From Dehalococcoidia bacterium UBA1141 (GTDB lineage: Bacteria > Chloroflexota > Dehalococcoidia > Lucifugimonadales > UBA3495): DNA of 15,243 nt. Under the pieces are notes generated by a model. That model was given only the letters and a program-made list of their open reading frames with translations, was not told the DNA's origin and did not search any database. The stretch's first letter is position 1; every line of letters starts with the position of its first letter. A program made the position numbers and the translations under genes. Location: NCBI GenBank assembly GCA_002311385.1, contig DCAE01000103.1, positions 1 to 15,243 of the forward strand, written 5' to 3'. Positions 1-6,673 of this stretch are shown piece by piece.

Positions 1-60
1 CTTTCTGTACGGGGCTCCCTTACTCGTAGTTTCGCGATTAAATCAAGATAAGCGGTATTA

Positions 61-888
61 CTAAACCAAGGTTCTCAGCAGCCGTCCAAAGCCGGGTATT
101 GGCTCGGTCCAACCCATCTCCCGCAATGCCATCCAAATGGTAGCCTGATTCACAGTGATAACCGTTTTTCCCAGCTTCTGCTCCAGTTCTTCCACTGCGT
201 CCAACGCTCGCCAAGCCGTGCCCGGCAAAAAGATGGTATCGGCATCGTCTTTAGCCACGGTAGGCACGAAATCAACGATGGTCTGGGGGTCTTCGGCTTC
301 TATATCCAGGGGATTCATGGAATCTTGCATCCAAGGCTCGCCGTCGGCGCTTAGTACCGTGAATCCCGCTTCTTCCAGAAAGGGTTTCAAACGGTTTCTC
401 AGGTGGAAATTTCGATATGGGCCAGCGATGCTGATCCGCTGCGATTCCATGAAACGCATGGCCTCAATACATGAGTTCACCGCTGTGATTGACGGCACTC
501 CGCTGGCGGCAGTCATGGTGTCGGCAATCTGGCGGTCGAATGCCAGGTTGCCCTTGTGCCAAGTCCCGGACGTACAGGCATAAACCAAAATATCAGGCTC
601 AATGTTGGCCAATGACTTGGCTCCCCTTTCCACGTCCTCGTTCATCTTGTTTGCGCTGAACCCGAACAGCGCCCAATCGACCTCGTTGGCTTCCTCACTG
701 GTCAGTGAAATACGGTGCCCATCATTCTCATCGGCCTTGGTGGACTGGGGTATCTGGCCGCCCCACGCTCCATTCCACATGCGCTCGAAGTGAACGGTAA
801 TTTCTTTCGGAATTACCCTGTAAAAGTCAGGCTCCACGACTGGATTGGTCGCTGGCAACAAGGCGCCGATACGCTTGGTCTTGGCCAT
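61..888 (-). CDS. Asp/Glu racemase superfamily protein, maleate isomerase / arylmalonate decarboxylase-like
   Basis: This 275-residue protein resembles maleate cis-trans isomerases and arylmalonate decarboxylases, cytosolic cofactor-free enzymes that use one or two active-site cysteines for proton transfer or decarboxylation of carbon acids. It has the N-terminal LPATNPVVEPDFYRV signature (residues 11-25), the first-lobe cysteine in YACTSGT (Cys105) and a second-lobe block LPGTAWRALD (221-230) followed by VNQATIW. Where maleate isomerases carry a second cysteine (SCTNLR-type motif) this protein has Gly223. A frame extension reaches 996, but ATG 888 is chosen because GGGGAG lies about 9 bases upstream on the coding strand and homology begins there. 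The true substrate is unknown; the single-cysteine layout argues against plain maleate isomerase. Family assignment is firm, reaction is not. Confidence 0.85.
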   Translation of the reverse strand: MAKTKRIGALLPATNPVVEPDFYRVIPKEITVHFERMWNGAWGGQIPQSTKADENDGHRISLTSEEANEVDWALFGFSANKMNEDVERGAKSLANIEPDILVYACTSGTWHKGNLAFDRQIADTMTAASGVPSITAVNSCIEAMRFMESQRISIAGPYRNFHLRNRLKPFLEEAGFTVLSADGEPWMQDSMNPLDIEAEDPQTIVDFVPTVAKDDADTIFLPGTAWRALDAVEELEQKLGKTVITVNQATIWMALREMGWTEPIPGFGRLLRTLV

Positions 889-1347
889 GATTAAATCTCC
901 CCTGTAGAACATTGTCCTTGATTGTTGGTCGTGCCATAGGCTCACCGAGTCACTCCGAGATCCGGAGCCGGAAGCCCACACTGGAGCGGGAGCCAACGCA
1001 GTCTCCCGCTATTACGTTGATCCTGTAACTGTCTCTGGATTTGTGTGTCTAAGTAATCTTAGCGCCGCTTACGGTGGTTCCGTCCAGGTCCCAGGCGATT
1101 GACAGCTCAATCAATGAAAGAGAATCGACAAATGAAGTAGAGTTTCCAAAAGCGTCTACCGTTCCGGCCTTGGCTTAGGTGACAAATGCCACTACTCCGA
1201 TTATCAGAGCTATGGCGCTAGGCTAACAACGAACAGGCTGGTATTTCGTGACCTTATTCAGGTTAAGTTTAATATTGCTCACATGTTGTCCCGATTTGGG
1301 ATAGACGGTCAGGCCATTACCCATATCTGGCGCCGACGTAATCCACC
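889..1347. other. Intergenic stretch without an intact gene
   Basis: This 459-base stretch lies between two minus-strand genes. The part next to 888 must hold the promoter of the racemase-like gene, but no clear -35/-10 pair stands out. The middle holds the possible degraded reading frame listed at 1049-1222. Nothing else was recognised: no RNA gene, strong hairpin or repeat. Confidence 0.6.
1049..1222 (-). pseudogene. Possible remnant of a small exported or pilin-like protein
   Basis: On the minus strand a reading frame ending at TAG 1049-1051 has protein-like composition: a hydrophobic stretch PSAIALIIGVVAFVT (1222 down to 1178), an in-frame TAA at 1175-1177, then 41 codons starting AKAGTVDAFG and ending DGTTVSGAKIT. 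A hydrophobic segment followed by a short polar beta-rich tail suggests an anchored or secreted small protein. There is no credible start codon or ribosome binding site, and TAG 1223-1225 closes the frame upstream. It may be a decayed gene or chance; I could not name a family. Two stops in about 90 codons is not by itself statistically unusual. Confidence 0.25.
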
Positions 1348-2196
1348 TCAGCGTCCTTTAAAAGAAGGCGCCCGCTTTTCCAAAAAGGCCAACCGGGCCT
1401 CCTCAGCGTCTTCAGAGGCGCCTAGAATCCCTCCAGCATTGGACGTCAGCACGGTGGTTGTTTCCAGGGAGCCGTCCATGGCGGCGCGCAGAATGCGCTT
1501 GCTGACCCATTGCACCATTGGCGGTGTTCTCATTATGCGGTCGCACAGGTCACGGGTGGTCTGCTCCAACTCGTCGGAAGAGACCAGGTAATTGAGGAGT
1601 CCCCAATCATATGCCCGCTGTGCGTCCAAATGACCGGTGTAGGCGAACTCCAAGGCACGGCCTAAGCCAGCCATCTTTGGCAGGTAATAGCTGCCGCCGT
1701 TTTCGATTATCTGTCCCAACTGCTGATAGCCAATGAAGCGGGTGTTCTCGCAACCTAAGCGAATGTCGCAGTGCAAAGCCATGTCCATGCCGGAGCCCAC
1801 GGCAGGACCGTTAATCATGGCAATAGTTGGCTTTCGCACCTGAGAAATGTCCCGGTGGAGCTTGGTGAATCCATGGAAGAAGTGCTCTCTGATAGCGTCC
1901 GGGCCTTCCTCTTCCCCTCGGTTGCCGATGAAATTTTCACCTGTGACGGACGGGTCGTTGTTCCGGCGCATGTCAGCCCCGGAGCAGAATCCGCGGCCCA
2001 CACCGGTCAGGACGATAACCCGTATATTCGGGTCGTCGTCTCCGGCCCTCATGTATTCGCCAACTTTGGCCACCGTGCCGTTCTCCTGGGAATTGCCCAC
2101 TAGCGCGTTCATCCTCTCGGGTCGGTTGAATTTTATCCAGAGAATACCATTGTCCTCCGGTTCGTAGAGCAGGTAATCAACCAGTTTTGGCGCCAT
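1348..2196 (-). CDS. Enoyl-CoA hydratase/isomerase (crotonase) family protein with atypical active site
   Basis: A 282-residue crotonase-fold protein, expected to be cytosolic and to act on an acyl-CoA thioester. The first oxyanion-hole loop is GRGFCSGAD (68-75) and the second lies in MINGPAVGSGMDMALHCDI (127-145). Against classical enoyl-CoA hydratase, the first catalytic Glu (in GGGCELA) aligns to Asp138 and the second (in the PEILLGTIPGAGG block) to Tyr157, while Glu165 sits where a proline is usual. Ordinary hydration is therefore doubtful; isomerase, hydrolase, decarboxylase or dehalogenase-like chemistry are all possible in this superfamily. ATG 2196 is preferred over an upstream extension to 2256 because GGGGGAG is 9 bases ahead. 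It is transcribed divergently from the thiolase gene, which fits a shared acyl-CoA pathway. Confidence 0.88.
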   Translation of the reverse strand: MAPKLVDYLLYEPEDNGILWIKFNRPERMNALVGNSQENGTVAKVGEYMRAGDDDPNIRVIVLTGVGRGFCSGADMRRNNDPSVTGENFIGNRGEEEGPDAIREHFFHGFTKLHRDISQVRKPTIAMINGPAVGSGMDMALHCDIRLGCENTRFIGYQQLGQIIENGGSYYLPKMAGLGRALEFAYTGHLDAQRAYDWGLLNYLVSSDELEQTTRDLCDRIMRTPPMVQWVSKRILRAAMDGSLETTTVLTSNAGGILGASEDAEEARLAFLEKRAPSFKGR

Positions 2197-2350
2197 CTTC
2201 CTCGTCTCCCCCTTATCAATGAATTTATCAATAGTGCCAGTGATTTTATACTTCAAAAATCGACACGGCTAGCATCAGGGTTTATCATAGCTGCTACCTA
2301 AACAGGAAGCCCCTAAAACTGGCCGTACTAAAGAGAAAAAGGAGACACCG
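2197..2350. promoter_or_regulatory. Divergent promoter region between crotonase-fold and thiolase genes
   Basis: These 154 bases separate the two outward-facing CoA-enzyme genes and must contain promoters for both. AT-rich patches occur in the left part (near 2215-2260) and at 2280-2290 (TTATCATAG). The thiolase ribosome binding site AGGAG is at 2340-2344. I cannot assign exact promoter boxes or an operator. Confidence 0.45.
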
Positions 2351-3547
2351 ATGCGAGAAGTTGCGATTGTTTCACCGGTACGCACCGCCGTAGGTAGTTT
2401 CGGAGGCACCTTACGCGGCGTTTCCGCAGCTGATCTGGCCAGCACGGTCATTAAAGAAGCCTTGGACCGCAGCGGCTTGGACCCGGCTAAAGTCGACGAT
2501 GTTATCATGGGCCACGGCTATCCCAGCGGCGAGAACCCGGCCATGGGCCGTCTGGCGAGTCTCAAGGCTGGCCTACCGATAGAAGTACCCGGCTACCAAC
2601 TGGACCGCCGTTGTTCCTCGGGTCTGCAGGCCATCCTCAATGCCTCCATGCTGGTCCAAACAGAAAACGCAGATGTGGTCATCGCCGGTGGTGTCGAGAG
2701 CATGAGCAATGCCGAATATTATGTGAACGAGTCTCGTTGGGGAGGACGCTTCGGCTCTATGACCCTTCACGACCGGTTAGTGCGAGCCAGGGAAACCATC
2801 TCTCCTGAGGAGCGCTTTGGCTACATCTCGGGCATGGTTGAAACAGCGGAGAACCTGGCAAAGCAATATGAGATTTCCCGGGAAGAACAGGACGAATACG
2901 CCTTGCGCAGCCACCAAAGGGCCGTGGCAGCAGTGGAGGGCGGCTTCTTTGACTCTCAAGTGGTGGACATACCCGTGTCCCAGCGCCGGGGAGACCCGGT
3001 GCCATTCAACAAGGACGAAGGTCCTCGGGGTGACACCTCATTGGAAGCATTAGGCAAATTGCGCCCTATCACCAAAGAAGGAACGGTTACCGCAGGCAAC
3101 GCCAGCAGCCAGAATGACGCTGCCTCCGTTTGCTTGGTGGTCGCTGCCGACAAGTTGGAGGAACTGGGTTTGACGCCCATGGGCTACCTCCGCGGTTGGG
3201 CGGTTACCGGCTGCCATCCAGCCTACATGGGCATCGGCCCGGTGGCGGCGGTGGCTAAGGTGATGGATAAAGTGGGCATGAGCCTTGCCGACATGGACTT
3301 GATTGAGCTGAACGAAGCCTTTGCCGCCCAGGTTCTAGCGGTGCTGCGAGAGTGGAAGTTGCCCAATCAAGACAACCTGAATGTCAACGGCTCGGGTATA
3401 TCTTTGGGCCATCCCATCGCCGCCACAGGTGCTCGCATCCTCACAACCCTGCTCCATGAGATGGAACGCCGCGATGTTCAATTCGGCTTGGAGACCATGT
3501 GCGTCGGCGGCGGCCAGGGCGTGGCCGCACTGTTCGAAAGGAAGTAG
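2351..3547 (+). CDS. Thiolase family acetyl-CoA C-acyltransferase
   Basis: A full-length 398-residue thiolase that condenses two acyl-CoAs or cleaves 3-ketoacyl-CoA with CoA. All catalytic elements are present: nucleophilic Cys88 in LDRRCSSGLQ, the NEAF motif (321-324), His354 in GSGISLGHPIAATGAR, and the second cysteine Cys384 in METMCVGGGQG-like context (TMCVGGGQG). Length and motif spacing match bacterial acetyl-CoA acetyltransferase or 3-ketoacyl-CoA thiolase; the sequence alone does not settle biosynthetic versus degradative use. The start is ATG 2351 with AGGAG 6 bases upstream. It faces away from the crotonase-fold gene; no 3-hydroxyacyl-CoA dehydrogenase of the classical type is nearby, though the two SDR genes further right could supply one. 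Confidence 0.95.
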   Translation: MREVAIVSPVRTAVGSFGGTLRGVSAADLASTVIKEALDRSGLDPAKVDDVIMGHGYPSGENPAMGRLASLKAGLPIEVPGYQLDRRCSSGLQAILNASMLVQTENADVVIAGGVESMSNAEYYVNESRWGGRFGSMTLHDRLVRARETISPEERFGYISGMVETAENLAKQYEISREEQDEYALRSHQRAVAAVEGGFFDSQVVDIPVSQRRGDPVPFNKDEGPRGDTSLEALGKLRPITKEGTVTAGNASSQNDAASVCLVVAADKLEELGLTPMGYLRGWAVTGCHPAYMGIGPVAAVAKVMDKVGMSLADMDLIELNEAFAAQVLAVLREWKLPNQDNLNVNGSGISLGHPIAATGARILTTLLHEMERRDVQFGLETMCVGGGQGVAALFERK

Positions 3548-3725
3548 AATTTTACGTCACGCAGAGGCTTAAGAGTCATGGAGTCTAGGGCTTTTAGTTG
3601 AAGGATTCTGGCGCATTGACACGATATCTGGAACAACCTAGGATAAATCCGGCTTGATAGGGCATCAACCAATGCCTTTATCCCGGCACAATTTCCCAAC
3701 AAAATTATAAATACAGGGGGACAAC

Positions 3726-4670
3726 ATGGCCGAAGTTTTTGGCAGCGGAGATTTTTCTTATACATATGTAGATGGTTGGGCCAAATTGCCCAGCGGGATG
3801 ACTTTTAAGGAGTGCCCCGGCGTTGCAGTGGACTCACGAGACAACGTATACATCCTCACTAGGGGAGACCACCCCATCATTGTTCTAGACAAAGACGGCA
3901 ACTTCGTTCGGTCTTTCGGACAAGGTTTTTTCAGCGACGACCGAACCCACGGCTTGTACATCGGCCATGACGACTCTTTGATGGTGGCCGACGACGGCAT
4001 CCACACCATTCAGAAGTTCAACTCCGAGGGCGAAAAGACCATGGAGATTGGCGAGCGCAATCATCCTGCGCCCCGATGGAGCGGACAGCCCTTTAACCGG
4101 CCCACATCGGCGGCAATCATGCCCAGCAACGGTGACGTTTACATTTCCGATGGTTATGGCAACTCCCGCATCCACGTCTACACCGGCTCCGGCGAGTACA
4201 AATTCTCTTGGGGCAGTCCCGGAATCGACGCTGGTCAGTTCATCCGGCCCCACAACATCGCCGTTGACGCTAATGACAAAGTCTACGTTGTGGACCGGGA
4301 AGCCCACAGGATTCAGATTTTCGACGCCAAGGGAAACTTCATCACCATGTGGAACAATATCCACCGGCCCGACTCCATGGTGCTATGGAAGGACCACATC
4401 TACGTCGGCGAGTTGAATGGCATGGGCGGCGTGGACGATGCACCTGGACTGGGTCACCGGGTCACTGTCTATGACCTAAACGGCAACCGGGTCTGCATGT
4501 TCGGCTCACAGGAAGAGGGCGAGGGACCGGGGCAGTTCATCGCTCCCCACGGCATCGCCGTAGACTCCACGGGCGCCATCTACGTCTCAGAAGTGTCCTA
4601 CACCATCCGGGGGCAGCACTTGACCCCGCCTCGGGAGATGCGCAGCCTGTCCAAGTACGCAGCGAAGTAG
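3726..4670 (+). CDS. NHL-type six-bladed beta-propeller, peptidyl-hydroxyglycine alpha-amidating lyase (PAL)-like
   Basis: This 314-residue protein is made of repeated NHL blades (VAVDSRDNVYIL, IAVDANDKVYVV, IAVDSTGAIYVS and others). It retains the residues known from the PAL domain of peptidylglycine amidating enzymes: RGDH (Arg46), three His at equivalent inner-ring positions in THGL (His75), PHNIAV (His176) and PHGIAV (His275) that would hold zinc, and the tyrosine in DGYGNSRI (Tyr144), matching DGYCNSRI of animal PAL. The catalytic methionine before the third His is Ala273 here. PAL cleaves alpha-hydroxyglycine groups to amides and glyoxylate; the bacterial substrate is unknown. There is no signal peptide, so it should be cytosolic, and no copper monooxygenase partner in the window. 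ATG 3726 follows AGGGGGA by 4 bases. Confidence 0.82.
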   Translation: MAEVFGSGDFSYTYVDGWAKLPSGMTFKECPGVAVDSRDNVYILTRGDHPIIVLDKDGNFVRSFGQGFFSDDRTHGLYIGHDDSLMVADDGIHTIQKFNSEGEKTMEIGERNHPAPRWSGQPFNRPTSAAIMPSNGDVYISDGYGNSRIHVYTGSGEYKFSWGSPGIDAGQFIRPHNIAVDANDKVYVVDREAHRIQIFDAKGNFITMWNNIHRPDSMVLWKDHIYVGELNGMGGVDDAPGLGHRVTVYDLNGNRVCMFGSQEEGEGPGQFIAPHGIAVDSTGAIYVSEVSYTIRGQHLTPPREMRSLSKYAAK

Positions 4671-4677
4671 ACGATTT

Positions 4678-4852
4678 TAAATCCCCCCAACCCCCCTTTA
4701 CGAAAGGGGGGCTAAATGGTCCTAGCCTTCGGGGGTCAATAGTCCCGAATTACGCTGAAGGCCAGAATTCTCTTTGGCGCCGAGCACTAGAAATGCCCTC
4801 GGCGTGAGGAGAAGAAATTCCCCCTTTGTAAAGGGGGATTAAGGGGGATTTC
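4678..4852. repeat. MITE-like element with palindromic inverted ends
   Basis: A left end (about 4678-4717) and a right end (4814-4852) are near-identical inverted copies of a C-rich/G-rich motif of about 38 bases. Each end is itself a small hairpin: CCCCCCTTTACGAAAGGGGGG on the left, shortened here to its core CCCTTTACGAAAGGG, and CCCCCTTTGTAAAGGGGG on the right. About 95 bases of unrelated sequence lie between. The element fills the gap between the PAL-like gene and the next plus-strand gene. The layout fits a small non-autonomous element or a REP-pair; transcribed, it would fold and might act as terminator or mRNA stabiliser. Confidence 0.6.
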
Positions 4853-4884
4853 GTACCCCCAAACGCAATCGGAGGATATCCTTT

Positions 4885-5955
4885 TTGCAAAACGTTGGTG
4901 AAACAACGGGCGAAACAACCATCGTCCAATGGGATTCGGCCCTAGAGGCCATCGAACGCTGCTACGAACTGGGTTGGACCGACGGACTGCCAGTAGTGCC
5001 CCCCACGGTGGACCGGGTAAACCAATTCATTGAAGCCTCCAAGAGGGCTTCCTCAGACTTGGTGGGGCAAATCCCCGAGCGCCGCCGCGACATCACTGTG
5101 GGCAAAGTGGCGGCCAACGCCGCGATGGCCGGCTGCCTTCCTGAGTACATGCCGGTGTTGTTGGCTGCCGTGGAGGCCATGCTTGACCCAGTGTTCAACC
5201 TAGTGGGGCCATCCTCCAGCATGGGAGGTTCGGCGATACTATCAATCGTAAACGGCCCAGTCGCCAAGGAGATTGGCTTGAATTCCAGGAACAATCTCTT
5301 TGGCCCAGGCAACCGGGCCAATGCCACCATCGGGCGGGCGGTTCGCTTGGTACTGATGAACACTTGCGCCGCCATTCCCGGCCTGTTCGACCGCAGCGTT
5401 ATCGGCCATCCCGGCAAGTACACCTACTGCATCGCCGAAGCGGACACCGAGACCCACTGGACGCCCCTGCATGTGGAGCGTGGCTATTCCCCCGACCAGA
5501 GCACGGTCACCGTCTTTGCTGGGGAGAGCCCAAGGCAGGTCAGGGCCGTCGGCAATCCCGAAGCGATTCTCTACGCCCTGGCCGACGTGGCATCAAGCCT
5601 AGGCAGCAACATGTCCACATCAGGCTCCGTGGGTGACACGGACATGGGCGTGCGGCAAGGGCAAATCGTGGTCACCATCGCTGGCAACTCTAGCCTATGG
5701 AAGGACTGGACCAAAGAGCATATACGGGCCTACCTGCACGCCAACATTCGGCGCTCGGTGGCCGACCTGAAAAACGCTCAAGTCCTGGCTGGCGATGTGG
5801 AATCAGGTGACACAGAAACGTTCCTTCCTCTGATACCGGAGCCCGAAGACATCCTCTTGATCTTTGCTGGCGGCGAGGAGTCCAACATGTCCTCGGTTAT
5901 ACCCAGTTGGGGTCCTAAAGTAGCTTGCACCGCCGTTACCAAAGAGGTACGCTGA
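4885..5955 (+). CDS. Conserved protein of unknown function, partner of UGSC selenoprotein
   Basis: A 356-residue soluble protein without signal peptide or membrane segment. The start is TTG 4885, supported by GGAGG at 4871-4875 with 9 bases of spacing; no in-frame ATG fits near it. Conserved-looking blocks are GWTDGLPVVPPT (30-41), AANAAMAGCLPEYMPV (76-91, Cys84), FGPGNRANATIGRAVRL (139-155) and HPGKYTYCIAEADTE (175-189, Cys182), with Cys161 between. The final residues (IPEPEDILLIFAGGEES, then WGP) resemble, as I recall, the region that in related proteins leads directly into a UGSC domain; here that domain is the next gene, 78 bases downstream on the same strand. Function is unknown; a substrate-binding or scaffolding role for the selenoprotein is inference from position. 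Confidence 0.85.
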   Translation: MQNVGETTGETTIVQWDSALEAIERCYELGWTDGLPVVPPTVDRVNQFIEASKRASSDLVGQIPERRRDITVGKVAANAAMAGCLPEYMPVLLAAVEAMLDPVFNLVGPSSSMGGSAILSIVNGPVAKEIGLNSRNNLFGPGNRANATIGRAVRLVLMNTCAAIPGLFDRSVIGHPGKYTYCIAEADTETHWTPLHVERGYSPDQSTVTVFAGESPRQVRAVGNPEAILYALADVASSLGSNMSTSGSVGDTDMGVRQGQIVVTIAGNSSLWKDWTKEHIRAYLHANIRRSVADLKNAQVLAGDVESGDTETFLPLIPEPEDILLIFAGGEESNMSSVIPSWGPKVACTAVTKEVR

Positions 5956-6033
5956 ATTGAAGATCCTATGCGGTTGCCGATATTTGTACCGTTATTCGCC
6001 CTGATAGCCCAACCCGAGTTAATAGGAGAAAAA

Positions 6034-6576
6034 ATGGCACAGGGAACAGAACACGAACTAGTTAATCCCACTACCCAGGCAATTGTCGCGCCATTCAACG
6101 GTGCGCCTCGATTGCCTTCGTTGGCTGGCACCAGACTGGGGATCATTGACGACAGCAAGCGAAACGCCGACGTGTTGCTTGAGGAATTGGCTGAAGTGCT
6201 CCGGACTCGTTATGAGATTTCCGAAGTGAAGTGGCACCGCAAACCCAGTGCCTCCAAGCCAGCCGACCCCGAAGCGATTCGTGAACTGGTGGAAAGCTGT
6301 GACTCGGTGATAATTGCGGTGGGTGATTGAGGGTCCTGCAGTGCGTGCAGTGTGCACGACGGAATCCACGTTGAGAACGCAGGAATACCATCCGCCACTA
6401 TCTGCACCGACCGATTCGTGCCGACTGCCGCCGGGATGGCCAAGATGTGGGGAGCGCCGGACTACCCGACGATATTCACGCCTCATCCTATCGAAAACCT
6501 CAGCCGGGAGCAGCTTCGGGCCCGCGCCGAGGAACTAGCCCCTCAGGTAGTCCAAGTGCTGGTCGGCGACGCCTAG
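6034..6576 (+). CDS. UGSC family selenoprotein (TGA 6328-6330 read as selenocysteine)
   Basis: A 180-residue protein if TGA 6328-6330 is read as selenocysteine 99. The upstream half (LGIIDDSKRNADVLLEEL, 35-52; RKPSASKPADPE, 69-80; DSVIIAVGD, 90-98) runs straight into U-G-S-C-S-A-C-S-V-H-D-G (99-110), and the same frame stays open for 81 more codons with clear protein character (AGIPSATICTDRF, GMAKMWGAPDYPTIFTPHPI) to TAG 6574-6576. Members of the UGSC family, first noted in marine metagenome selenoprotein surveys as I recall, carry exactly this motif. A thiol/selenol redox role is likely; the U-x-x-C-x-x-C spacing recalls glycine-reductase subunit B. ATG 6034 is chosen over 5968 because AGGAG lies 5 bases ahead. 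The partner gene precedes it. Selenocysteine machinery lies outside the window. Confidence 0.88.
6331..6367 (+). promoter_or_regulatory. Candidate bacterial SECIS element
   Basis: Directly after the TGA the mRNA can form a two-part hairpin. The lower stem pairs 6331-6336 (GGGUCC) with 6361-6367 (GGAAUCC, A6363 bulged, one G-U pair). An internal loop follows (6337-6343 against 6359-6360). The apical stem pairs CGUGCA 6344-6349 with UGCACG 6353-6358 around loop GUG 6350-6352. The apical loop starts 20 bases after the TGA and begins with G, which matches the known rule for bacterial SECIS elements (loop roughly 16-37 bases downstream, G early in the loop). Pairing was done by eye, not by energy calculation. 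Confidence 0.6.
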
Positions 6577-6602
6577 CTTAACATTTCACCCTAACTGAGA
6601 TA

Positions 6603-6659
6603 CAGACCCACTAAGAGCACATAGTTGATCTAATACTCTATGTGCCCTTAGTGGGTCTG
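6603..6659. terminator. Long inverted repeat between convergent genes, likely bidirectional terminator
   Basis: Left arm 6603-6624 (CAGACCCACTAAGAGCACAT plus AG) and right arm 6638-6659 pair over 22 bases with a single mismatch (A6616 against C) and a 13-base loop. It sits exactly between the end of the selenoprotein gene and the end of the regulator gene on the other strand, so transcripts from both sides would form the hairpin. There is no clear U-tract, so it could instead be a mobile palindrome reused as a transcription barrier. Confidence 0.6.
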
Positions 6660-6673
6660 GGGCATCGGCGGAG

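Noticed and set aside
889..996. N-terminal extension of the racemase-like protein to 996
   Set aside because: The 36 extra residues look unlike the family, and ATG 888 has a strong ribosome binding site.
3885..4364. 159-residue minus-strand open frame opposite the PAL-like gene
   Set aside because: It is a shadow of the propeller gene, without ribosome binding site or recognisable motif.
5968..6033. Upstream in-frame ATG at 5968 adding 22 hydrophobic residues to the selenoprotein
   Set aside because: It has no ribosome binding site, while ATG 6034 has AGGAG 5 bases ahead and family-like sequence starts after it.
6034..6330. Selenoprotein gene as a nonsense-mutated pseudogene
   Set aside because: The only interruption is TGA, exactly at the U of the family motif, followed by an intact frame and a suitable hairpin.
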